Of a stretch of 58,420 nucleotides of DNA, positions 34,316 through 41,928 are shown piece after piece. Numbering within the stretch: position 1 is the stretch's first letter; the number at the start of each line of letters is the position of its first letter. The DNA comes from a virus. Location of the stretch: positions 1-58,420 of IMG/VR virus record IMGVR_UViG_3300012936_000015; one strand, 5' to 3'. The notes under the pieces were generated by a model, which saw nothing but the letters and a program-made list of their open reading frames with translations, had not been told where the DNA came from and did no database searches. Position numbers and translations under genes: made by a program.

Positions 34316-34343
34316 ATAAAAAAAAAAGGTGGGCTATTTTTTT

Positions 34344-34706
34344 TTAAGGTATCCGTTTCATAGAAATGTTTGTTATAAATAAAGGTGGTAATTGTTGTAC
34401 CGGTGGCGCATAAGGTTCGGGTAAAGGAAAATCATAACTTACTTCAGTAGAACCCATGCCTGTTCTTGCTGTTTGAAAAGCATTTTTAAAGCCTGTAATA
34501 ACTCTTTTGTTTATATCTTTAGTGTGAGTTAGTTGAACAAAAACTCCAGAGTTATAATAAATATTTATTTGAGTATCACTAGCTCGTTCACAGAATAACA
34601 TACCCTCTACCGGCAAGTATTCTTTTTGATAAGGATTTATAGCACTTTCTGTTTTATTCCAAAAATAAAAACATATATACTTATAATTTTGTGAAACTAT
34701 TGACAT
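34344..34706 (-). CDS. Hypothetical virion-associated protein (120 aa)
   Basis: The start, MSIVSQNYKYICFYFWNKTE, has no signal peptide; a body with EGMLFCERASDTQINIYY and a Pro-rich C terminus (PLPEPYAPPVQQLPP) follow. Unknown family. Located between capsid and connector genes, with its own -7 box at 34711-34718 downstream of a terminator, so it starts a transcript with the ring and muzzle genes. Confidence 0.6.
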   Translation of the reverse strand: MSIVSQNYKYICFYFWNKTESAINPYQKEYLPVEGMLFCERASDTQINIYYNSGVFVQLTHTKDINKRVITGFKNAFQTARTGMGSTEVSYDFPLPEPYAPPVQQLPPLFITNISMKRIP

Positions 34707-34710
34707 AAAG

Positions 34711-34718
34711 CAAAGATA
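34711..34718 (-). promoter_or_regulatory. Late-arm -7 box fused to a terminator T-run
   Basis: Minus-strand TATCTTTG directly follows the T-tract of the terminator at 34728-34743, so the same bases end one transcript and lead to the next. ATG lies 5 nt away. Confidence 0.45.
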
Positions 34719-34727
34719 ATAAAAAAA

Positions 34728-34743
34728 GGGGACTAGTGTCCCC
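34728..34743. terminator. GGGGAC/GTCCCC terminator after the 106-aa gene
   Basis: GGGGAC (34728-34733), loop TAGT, GTCCCC (34738-34743); on the minus strand it is followed by seven T residues. Arms are identical to those at 2996 and 58301. Confidence 0.85.
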
Positions 34744-34769
34744 TTCTTTACTAAGTAGCGATTTAACTA

Positions 34770-35090
34770 TTAACCTATTGCAATACTTGAAATAGTTGCT
34801 GCCGCTCCTGTAGCATCAACTAAACCGGTTAAATCAACATCATATTTTGGACTTTTCCATGATGTTTGAAGAGCCGTAAGTATGGAGTCTTGAATACGGT
34901 CTTTTGCGCTTTCGTCAGAAGCTGCAAAAGCTGCACTAAAAGTAATAGTTGCAACATCTGTATTTGCATCTGAACCATAATACGTTAACGTAACCGTAGA
35001 TGTACTAGCTTGCAGTACTGTTATAACTCCGTTTATAGATAATAATTGTGGTGTTCCCCCATCTATAGGGAATGATAAAAATTTTTGCAT
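34770..35090 (-). CDS. Small virion protein, possible decoration protein (106 aa)
   Basis: Beta-rich and low in charge, with MQKFLSFPIDGGTPQLLSIN, a Thr/Ser-rich middle and an Ala-rich end (VDATGAAATISSIAIG). A strong terminator follows, so it can be expressed at its own level, which is usual for abundant capsid decoration proteins. Family name uncertain. Leader from the -7 box at 35132-35139 is about 42 nt. Confidence 0.6.
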   Translation of the reverse strand: MQKFLSFPIDGGTPQLLSINGVITVLQASTSTVTLTYYGSDANTDVATITFSAAFAASDESAKDRIQDSILTALQTSWKSPKYDVDLTGLVDATGAAATISSIAIG

Positions 35091-35131
35091 AATATAAAAA
35101 ATAAAATATTTATGTGAGACTATTCTCGATA

Positions 35132-35139
35132 CAAAGATA
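35132..35139 (-). promoter_or_regulatory. Late-arm -7 box before the 106-aa virion gene
   Basis: Minus-strand TATCTTTG. Between the end of gene 35146-35883 and the ATG at 35090. No -33 TTTG seen. Confidence 0.45.
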
Positions 35140-35145
35140 CATTAT

Positions 35146-35883
35146 TTATTTAAGTGTTTTCTCAAGCAACTTTAATGCCTGCTCACCTTCTTCACTCTGT
35201 AAATAACTCGCAACTATATATACATCGTCTTCACCGGCAGGAACTACCACCATTCTCTTTTTATTTGATTTGGTGTTGAAATAAATATCTTTGCCTCTTT
35301 TTAATAAAATTCCTTCATCAAAAAACATTTGAACTTTTGCATTGAACTTTAACTGAGGGTCATTGATAAGATTAATAAACTCTTCAGGTTCATTTTTAGC
35401 AAAGACCAATATATCTCTTCTTATTTCTGCCGTACTTATTCTTGTAACATCTCCAAATAATACTCTACCAATCTCAACAACTTGCTCAACACTTAAAGAA
35501 CGAGCTTCTATAAGAGCATCAACCTGTAAATTTAAAGTTTCTACATCTTGTCTAGCATCTTTTTCATTGTTTATTTCTTCAAACTTTGTGCCATTTAAAG
35601 GATGTATTTCTAAAAATTTTTGCAGTAATTGATTTTGTTTTGGAACAAATAACATTCCATCTTCGAATATAATTGGTTCTAATATTACATTAGAATCTTG
35701 TTCATCTTCATAAATGCTTTTTTGATTAGCAGAATACCTAAGAGGTCTATTGACTCCTGTTTCTTCATCAAAGTGTAATATGGGAAATCGTCTTGTGTGA
35801 CGTGTGGGAAGCATATAGGATAGGGGTTGTTTGTTGCTTAATAACCTATATGACTTATCTTCAAATTTTTGTTTCTTTTTCAT
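35146..35883 (-). CDS. Hypothetical head-associated protein (245 aa)
   Basis: Basic N terminus with THTRRFPIL, then an acidic, helical middle (INNEKDARQDVETLNLQVDA) and NLINDPQLKFNAKVQMFFDEGIL. Located just downstream of the capsid gene and before the decoration-like gene, the place where crAss-like phages have auxiliary capsid or ring proteins. No recognised family. Confidence 0.55.
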   Translation of the reverse strand: MKKKQKFEDKSYRLLSNKQPLSYMLPTRHTRRFPILHFDEETGVNRPLRYSANQKSIYEDEQDSNVILEPIIFEDGMLFVPKQNQLLQKFLEIHPLNGTKFEEINNEKDARQDVETLNLQVDALIEARSLSVEQVVEIGRVLFGDVTRISTAEIRRDILVFAKNEPEEFINLINDPQLKFNAKVQMFFDEGILLKRGKDIYFNTKSNKKRMVVVPAGEDDVYIVASYLQSEEGEQALKLLEKTLK

Positions 35884-35925
35884 TTTAATTTAATTTAATA
35901 TAATTTACTATTTAAAAGATAATAA

Positions 35926-35949
35926 GAGTGTCTCCTTAAAGAGACACTC
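35926..35949 (-). terminator. Terminator after the major capsid gene
   Basis: GAGTGTCTC/GAGACACTC with a 6-nt loop; on the minus strand a T-rich stretch follows. The arms contain the dispersed TGTCTC...TTTAA...GAGACA motif seen at both ends of the window. Confidence 0.75.
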
Positions 35950-35966
35950 CAATTATCAACCATCAA

Positions 35967-37421
35967 CTATGCGTTGAAAATTACAAAGTTGTTAGCACCT
36001 AAAGTACAAACACATCTTTCTGATAAAAAGTTTACTTGCATTTTATCAATATCAGATGCAGATGCACCTCCTGCTGAACCTGTAATCCACGTTTTGTAAC
36101 GTCTGTCTTCAGCTTGTGAAGCTCGGTATCTTACGTGTAAGAAAGGTCTTTTTGCATTTTTACCAAGAATTTGGTCATAAACGGTTGTAGAACCCGCAGG
36201 CACTAATAAACCATTTACTGCACCTCCTCCTGCTACTGCAGATAGACCTCCTCTCATTGTTGGGTCATTTAAGTATTTCCAATCTGACTTGTAAAAGTCA
36301 TATCCTCTTCGGAATCCTGTGAAACCTAGATTCAATGCCATTTCCTCATCATTATCGAATAAACCATAAGATGTACCACCTACACCATAAGAGTTTTGTG
36401 CCGCTAACATATCATCGATGTCAAAACCGAAGTCTCTGTTTACAAACACTACGTTCTCTTCAATAGCACCTTGCTTATCTAGTCTTGAAATAACTGTATC
36501 CCAATCAGCTAGAGCAACAGGGTTACCACCAGCCCAAACGTTTCCTCTTTGGTTTATAGTGTAAAAAATTCCTTCAGAACCTTTATTACCTATGCCATCA
36601 GCGTTAGTAGTAGCTATACCTGCCACACCTGAACCCGGGTCAGCCGGAACTGCTTCAATCATTGCAGTTTCAAGATAATCGTCAAAACGTAATCTTGTTT
36701 CATGCTCTGATTTTAAATACCATAAGTATCCTGATGCACCATCTTCAGTAGTCACTTCTACCCATCCTATTTGCGCCATATCTGAACCTGATACTGTGTA
36801 AGTATCTTTTAAGATAATTGGCGAATTATTAAAGAATAAGTCGTCAGCTTCTAATGAACCTTGCATACCTTGAGCTCCTTTTACAAATTCAGAACCGTAA
36901 ATAAATACAGTAAATGTGTCAGCCGCTCCACATGTAAAACCTGCTGCATCATAAAACTTTACAGTAAAAGTGTCTGCTGCACCGGCATTTAATGTAACAT
37001 TTGAAACTATCGCTTTATGAGAAGAAGAACCATTATTGTTTTGAATAAAAACAGTTTGACCTTTTCTAATAGCGATGTCAGTAGTAGCAGGAACATATCC
37101 CGCTTGAGCGTTTACTATAAATTGCTGTGTGTCTACAGCAGGAGCTACCGCTCCACCACCTGGTATTGCTATGTTTGTATATTTTGTATGTAACCTTCCT
37201 TGCTCCGCCCAACTAATTTGGTCAGACATTGAAGGCATTTCTGCTCCCACCATTCTTAAGAATGAAGAGATAGTTCTATTACCATATCTTTCAAATTCCT
37301 TTTCAAAAGTATCAGGTAGATACTGATTCAAGAAATCAAAATTAGTAATATAGTTTGATTGTAGGGCTACTTGCTCCGCATTTGGAAACAACTGAAACCC
37401 TGGGGTTGCTTGTATTGCCAT
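35967..37421 (-). CDS. Major capsid protein
   Basis: 484 residues beginning MAIQATPGFQLFPNAEQVAL, located immediately after the scaffold-like gene, ended by a strong terminator, with a beta-rich middle (VNAQAGYVPATTDIAIRKGQ...) and a helical segment resembling the HK97 spine (DTVISRLDKQGAIEENVVFV). The lack of an N-terminal delta domain fits a separate scaffold. It would form the icosahedral shell. The fold class is inferred; length and place match crAss-like and podovirus capsid proteins. Confidence 0.75.
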   Translation of the reverse strand: MAIQATPGFQLFPNAEQVALQSNYITNFDFLNQYLPDTFEKEFERYGNRTISSFLRMVGAEMPSMSDQISWAEQGRLHTKYTNIAIPGGGAVAPAVDTQQFIVNAQAGYVPATTDIAIRKGQTVFIQNNNGSSSHKAIVSNVTLNAGAADTFTVKFYDAAGFTCGAADTFTVFIYGSEFVKGAQGMQGSLEADDLFFNNSPIILKDTYTVSGSDMAQIGWVEVTTEDGASGYLWYLKSEHETRLRFDDYLETAMIEAVPADPGSGVAGIATTNADGIGNKGSEGIFYTINQRGNVWAGGNPVALADWDTVISRLDKQGAIEENVVFVNRDFGFDIDDMLAAQNSYGVGGTSYGLFDNDEEMALNLGFTGFRRGYDFYKSDWKYLNDPTMRGGLSAVAGGGAVNGLLVPAGSTTVYDQILGKNAKRPFLHVRYRASQAEDRRYKTWITGSAGGASASDIDKMQVNFLSERCVCTLGANNFVIFNA

Positions 37422-37443
37422 TTTTAACTAATTTTTTTTATTA

Positions 37444-38583
37444 TTAACTCTTTTTAAAACTTTTTATTCTTAAACCACGTCCACTATCAGTGTTTAGTGA
37501 TTTAATTCTCATCCCTCCTTTACTAGTTACTTCAGGTGCGTTACGTGTAGACATTTTTATATTTTTAGTCTTACGCATCACATCTTCAGCAGCAGCAGAC
37601 TTGCCTTGCTCATAAAAGAACTGAGCAAATCTTTGGGGATTCATAGCCGCAGATAATGCCATGTGATATTTAGAAGCATCTTTAATTAAGCCATTTTCAT
37701 CTAAATGTTTAGATAAAAACTTTTCAGGACTTAACTGTTGCTTTTTAATATCATCAGCGCTACCGGGTGAATAAACTAGTTTTTGCTCCCCTATTTGCAA
37801 TTCAAAACCTTTGAACTCAGGATTAAAAACCTCGTTGGTTCGTTTAATAAAATACTCACGTTTTCTATTAACTTCCTCTTCAGCCGTCTTTGCGTCCTTA
37901 ACATATTGCTTATAGTTTTTTAAAATATTTTTATCCTCATCCGAAAGACTTTCTCCTCTTGACTCAACAGGTTGTCTGTAATTTTCTTTGAGTGAATTAA
38001 AATATTTCTTTGCCTTAGCAATATTCTTTTTTTTCTCTAACTTCTTTTTTCTTATAACATCAGGCTCGTCAACTTCTTTGTCATAAGAAAAGTCTTGTAG
38101 CATATAGCTAACATCTTCTTCATCTAATCCCTCTTCAGTAGCCATATAGTACTCTTTTAGTAGAGTATCTTCAGGTATGGTGTTAAAGTCTTTGTTAAGC
38201 TTAACATAGTCTTCAAAACCTCTACCCGTTTCTTTTCTATATTTTAAATAAGCAGAAACATCTTCAGGCAACTCTTCTTTATCCTCTCTCTCCCTGAATA
38301 ATTCATCTACCGATTTTATTTCTTTATTATACCTTTCATTTATATGTGAAAGTATATCATCTTCACTTAAGGCTTTTTTCTCTTCTTCCTGAGCCTTTTG
38401 TGTCGGAGGAACATCTTGTGTTTTTTCAACACTATTTGTTTCCTCTTTAGTTTCTGCAACAACCTGTTCTGTAGCTTGTTGTTTTTCTTCGTGTTTTTGT
38501 AGAAGTTCTTTTTCAATCTCTTGTTTAGATTTTTCTTCTACATGCTCTACAGCTTTTACTTTTATGTTTTTATTTAATTCCAT
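37444..38583 (-). CDS. Scaffold-like head assembly protein (379 aa)
   Basis: Highly charged Glu/Lys-rich protein with long coiled coils from residue 1 to about 130 (HVEEKSKQEIEKELLQKHEE...), few aromatics, and a basic C-terminal tail with GGMRIKSLNTDSGRGLRIKS, usual features of phage scaffolds that use a basic C-terminal tail to bind capsid subunits. Located 22 nt upstream of the capsid gene in the late operon. Confidence 0.75.
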   Translation of the reverse strand: MELNKNIKVKAVEHVEEKSKQEIEKELLQKHEEKQQATEQVVAETKEETNSVEKTQDVPPTQKAQEEEKKALSEDDILSHINERYNKEIKSVDELFREREDKEELPEDVSAYLKYRKETGRGFEDYVKLNKDFNTIPEDTLLKEYYMATEEGLDEEDVSYMLQDFSYDKEVDEPDVIRKKKLEKKKNIAKAKKYFNSLKENYRQPVESRGESLSDEDKNILKNYKQYVKDAKTAEEEVNRKREYFIKRTNEVFNPEFKGFELQIGEQKLVYSPGSADDIKKQQLSPEKFLSKHLDENGLIKDASKYHMALSAAMNPQRFAQFFYEQGKSAAAEDVMRKTKNIKMSTRNAPEVTSKGGMRIKSLNTDSGRGLRIKSFKKS

Positions 38584-38599
38584 TAGATATAATTTTATA

Positions 38600-38607
38600 C
38601 AAAGTTA
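38600..38607 (-). promoter_or_regulatory. Late-arm -7 box before the scaffold/capsid genes
   Basis: Minus-strand TAACTTTG, an exact TAnnTTTG box, 17 nt from the scaffold ATG at 38583. No -33 TTTG seen. Confidence 0.45.
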
Positions 38608-38627
38608 ATAATTTATTTAATACAGAT

Positions 38628-38876
38628 TTAGACATAAGGTTTTGTGACCTTAGCCCTTTTAGTGTTAGCCACAAACTGCTTTCCTTTTCTACCACCTCTC
38701 TTCTTTTTACGAGCAGTTTTTGCCCTTTCAGCTTTTGACATTGACATTGCTTTTTTATAAGGCAAGCACCTGTCAGGGTTTTTTTTATTCTTACTTGTAC
38801 CACAAGCACCCTTAATAGAACCATCTGTTCCTATTCTAACCCATTTTTCGCTTACCCATTTTTTTAGCTCTCCCAT
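38628..38876 (-). CDS. Small basic protein (82 aa)
   Basis: MGELKKWVSEKWVRIGTDGS, then GACGTSKNKKNPDRCLPYKK, with a highly basic C-terminal half. I associate the W...WVRI...CG...RCLP pattern with a recurrent small protein of marine phages (DUF5872-like is possible, uncertain). Positively charged, so DNA or packaged-DNA contact is likely. Two bases from its neighbour. Confidence 0.65.
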   Translation of the reverse strand: MGELKKWVSEKWVRIGTDGSIKGACGTSKNKKNPDRCLPYKKAMSMSKAERAKTARKKKRGGRKGKQFVANTKRAKVTKPYV

Positions 38877-39170
38877 TTACTTTTTTTTATGTTTTTTTCT
38901 TATTGCTTCTTTTCCTTTCTTAAATATATTTGCTATTTTATTTTTGCCCATAACCTTAGCTCTTTGCTCGGCTACTGTTAAGATTTGTATTTTTCTAGCA
39001 AAAGGCTTAGAAATATTCTTTACTTTTCTTACAGTCTTATGTGCATCACTAACTGTAGCAAATTTAATACTTACAGTATCTTTTGGGTTTTCATCCGTAT
39101 ATAATCTTCTACCAGAACCTTTAGGTTTTTTACCCGTTCCTACTTTGGGGTCTTTATTTTTTCTTTGCAT
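38877..39170 (-). CDS. Small basic protein (97 aa)
   Basis: Strongly basic, with GTGKKPKGSGRRLYTDENPKD, KTVRKVKNISKPFARKIQIL and a KKHKKK tail. I start it at MQRKNKD (39170) because the longer reading from 39188 runs deeper into the upstream gene; both remain possible. Unknown family. Probably a packaged or DNA-binding protein. Confidence 0.6.
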   Translation of the reverse strand: MQRKNKDPKVGTGKKPKGSGRRLYTDENPKDTVSIKFATVSDAHKTVRKVKNISKPFARKIQILTVAEQRAKVMGKNKIANIFKKGKEAIRKKHKKK

Positions 39171-39312
39171 GAACCTTTTGAACATCAAAAGCTGCAGATA
39201 AACTAGCTCCCTTGTGAGCTTTAAATTTACCCGTATGCTTCATTAATTTATATGAATTACCTTTTTTCATCCAATGAAAACCTGCCGGAGCTTTTACCAT
39301 TTTTTTTGCCAT
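39154..39312 (-). CDS. Small basic protein (52 aa)
   Basis: MAKKMVKAPAGFHWMKKGNS begins a Lys/His-rich micropeptide (HTGKFKAHKGASLSAAFD) that ends KKK. The FHWMKKG and KAHKGA motifs recur in small phage proteins. It overlaps the next gene by 17 nt. Confidence 0.65.
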   Translation of the reverse strand: MAKKMVKAPAGFHWMKKGNSYKLMKHTGKFKAHKGASLSAAFDVQKVHAKKK

Positions 39313-39323
39313 AGTTGTATTTT

Positions 39324-39482
39324 TTATTTTTTACCTTTTGCACCCTTAGCATAATTAGGGTCTTTACAATATTTACTTGCGCCCATTGCGGCATAAGCTG
39401 ACCATTTACCATATTTTTTCATAGCCCATGCTTTTCCCGCGGGACAAATTTTATTACCTTTTTTCTTTCTTGTTCTTGCCAT
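39324..39482 (-). CDS. Small Cys/Lys-rich protein (52 aa)
   Basis: MARTRKKKGNKICPAGKAWA, then KKYGKWSAYAAMGASKYCKD. Two Cys and a KYCKDPNY end typical of a recurrent marine-phage micropeptide. The start at 39482, just after the portal stop, is chosen over a longer reading inside the portal gene. Function unknown. Confidence 0.7.
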   Translation of the reverse strand: MARTRKKKGNKICPAGKAWAMKKYGKWSAYAAMGASKYCKDPNYAKGAKGKK

Positions 39483-39483
39483 A

Positions 39484-41928
39484 TTATCTAGGTCCGAATT
39501 GCGCCAAATCAAAACCATCTAAAGTGTCCTCATTAGATTCAAACTTTTGAGGCGGTAGATTGTTTTTCTTTTGGTCTATTAATCTACTTTGTTGATTATT
39601 TTGTTGTGTTATTCTATCTGCCTTAGCCTTTTCTCTTTGAGTCTCTCTTGATTGTAAAGCATTTTCACTTATGTCTCTAAGTTTTAAATTATACTCAAAC
39701 TCTTCTCTCATAAGTTGAGATTTTAACTGAGCCTCCTGTTTCATTTTTTCTACCTCAAACTGTATCTCTGCCTGCTTAAATTGTAATTTAGATTGTATCT
39801 CAGCTTGTTGTTTTTGCATTGCAAGTTGAGCAGCCATTTCTTGAGACTTTAATTGTTGTTGCGATTGCATAGCCTGTTGTTGCATTTTCATTTTTTCTTC
39901 CCTATCTTGCTTTTGCATACGCTTTACTTTTAACAACTGATTAGCAAGCTTTATGTTTTTTATCTCTCTAATATCTATTGCATCTTCTAAATTTATATCT
40001 TGTTTAGAAAGAGCCATCTGTATATTAGCTTCTAGCTTTTGTTTTTGCTCTTCGTCTGGAGAAACTTCTATAAATATACCAAAGTCATATATGTATAAAT
40101 CTTTTATGTCATTTAAAATAGAAACATTATACTTTCCTATTTTATTAATAAATGAATCTTTAAAATCAGAGTACTCTAATATATCAGCTACCCTATATGA
40201 TAAACCCTCTGCTAGTCTTCTATATAAAAACAAACTACCATCTAATATATGTCTAGTTGCAGTATTTGAATTTAATGCTGCTAGTTTTTGAACACCAACT
40301 AAAGAGTTAGGGTCAGGTGTGCTTCCGTCTCTAGCTTCATTTAACCCTGTAACCGCCCTAATCATGTTTAGATAATGATTGTAGTTGGATACTAAAGTTT
40401 GAACTTTACCCGCACCTGAGTTTGTATTTAGAGGTGTAATAGGTGTTCTAGCTTGATTAAAGTCACCATCTTGTGTGTAACTTCTACCTATAACACTACC
40501 TGTTTGAAAGTACAAACGCAAAGCATCTTCAGGATTATATTCATTACCTGTTCCTAAGTCTACTTCATTTAAACCATCTGCATCAATAAATACACCATCC
40601 GGAACAGTACGAGCAATAACTTGTTGTAACTTTAAATGAGTAATTTGTATTAAGTCAGCAAAAGGAATCATTCTTCTTACCAAAGATTCTATAACACCTT
40701 TATACATTCGTGGTGCTACAGCCACATAATTAGGTAGTGCATGCTGATGAGCTGACTTTGGTCTTACCATATTACTTGCCAACTCCCACTTTAATAAAAT
40801 GTTAGTACCCATAACCATAATACCATTGTACCAAACATCAATAGTCTTTTCTACTTTTTCAAAGTTACCCTCATCCATCATTTCTTGCGGTGGATTAAAG
40901 TCGTCACTTTTAGGAATCATTCTTACGTTTCCGTTCTCTGAAGTCTTTTTCTTATAAACAATTTTTTTAGTAGTTTTATAATTAAAGTACATTAACGTAG
41001 CAGTATCTTTATAAAAAATATCATTCTCATAATATTGAGCTACATTATAATAATTATACCAACTTTGACTATACTGTGTAATTTCTTCTAAATCCTGATT
41101 AGTTAAAGATTGGTCTATCTTTAACAATTCCGTAACAGGAACAGTTTTTATTTCACCCCAATAAAAACAATCTTTAAAATGTGGGTCTTCTGTATAGCTA
41201 TATACTACATTAGCAGGGTCTACATAACTTATCTTAACACCACTTCCTTCTAAGAACTCATGCTTTGCAATAGCAATACCCAAAGTGGTTAAATCATAAT
41301 CATACCTTTTTCTGAGGTCTTCATAATGGTTTTCATCAAACATGGTATTGATAGCTTCTTCTTCAGCTATTTCAATAGCAGGCTTATATTTAAGCTGCAT
41401 ATATAACTGTAACTCTTCATCCGTTTCTGGTAGTTCTTCAGGGTCCATACTAAAAGGGTCTACACCACCTTTTTTTTGAATAATCTCTAGTATGGGTTTA
41501 GCTGCCATTTGCCCCTCTATCATGTCTTGATATTTACTTCTCTTAGATTGAGACATAGCATCTTGTGCATAGGCTTTTACTTTAAACAATCTATCTGACA
41601 TTCCATTAACAACAATGTCAACAAATTTAGGAAGTATGGGTACAGGTGTCCAATCTAAATTTAAATGAGAAAGGTCACCATCTATAGCAATTTCGTTTTT
41701 ATATTTAGCAACTGATTGCTCTCCCCTTGCATATAATCTTAATCTGTGAAAATCTCTCCACTGACTATAATATCTGCACTGACTAGAGTCTTTTCTAAAC
41801 CACTCATATTGTATAGCTTGCCCGATTTGAAGACCGTACTCTTTAGTGGCCTTTTTCTCATCCGAAACGAATTGAGTTGGAAACGCTGCTTGATTTATTT
41901 CTATGGTTACTACTTTGTTGCTTTTCAT
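39484..41928 (-). CDS. Portal protein (814 aa)
   Basis: VDPANVVYSYTEDP near residue 233 and DFHRLRLYARGEQSVAKY near 65, an aromatic WR-rich region and a central wing domain are as in crAss-like portals. The C-terminal 150 residues are a Gln/Met-rich coiled coil (KMQQQAMQSQQQLKSQ...), longer than in simple podovirus portals. It forms the dodecameric ring through which DNA is packed and to which the ring proteins attach. Its start overlaps the terminase stop by ATGA, the usual packaging order. Confidence 0.8.
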   Translation of the reverse strand: MKSNKVVTIEINQAAFPTQFVSDEKKATKEYGLQIGQAIQYEWFRKDSSQCRYYSQWRDFHRLRLYARGEQSVAKYKNEIAIDGDLSHLNLDWTPVPILPKFVDIVVNGMSDRLFKVKAYAQDAMSQSKRSKYQDMIEGQMAAKPILEIIQKKGGVDPFSMDPEELPETDEELQLYMQLKYKPAIEIAEEEAINTMFDENHYEDLRKRYDYDLTTLGIAIAKHEFLEGSGVKISYVDPANVVYSYTEDPHFKDCFYWGEIKTVPVTELLKIDQSLTNQDLEEITQYSQSWYNYYNVAQYYENDIFYKDTATLMYFNYKTTKKIVYKKKTSENGNVRMIPKSDDFNPPQEMMDEGNFEKVEKTIDVWYNGIMVMGTNILLKWELASNMVRPKSAHQHALPNYVAVAPRMYKGVIESLVRRMIPFADLIQITHLKLQQVIARTVPDGVFIDADGLNEVDLGTGNEYNPEDALRLYFQTGSVIGRSYTQDGDFNQARTPITPLNTNSGAGKVQTLVSNYNHYLNMIRAVTGLNEARDGSTPDPNSLVGVQKLAALNSNTATRHILDGSLFLYRRLAEGLSYRVADILEYSDFKDSFINKIGKYNVSILNDIKDLYIYDFGIFIEVSPDEEQKQKLEANIQMALSKQDINLEDAIDIREIKNIKLANQLLKVKRMQKQDREEKMKMQQQAMQSQQQLKSQEMAAQLAMQKQQAEIQSKLQFKQAEIQFEVEKMKQEAQLKSQLMREEFEYNLKLRDISENALQSRETQREKAKADRITQQNNQQSRLIDQKKNNLPPQKFESNEDTLDGFDLAQFGPR

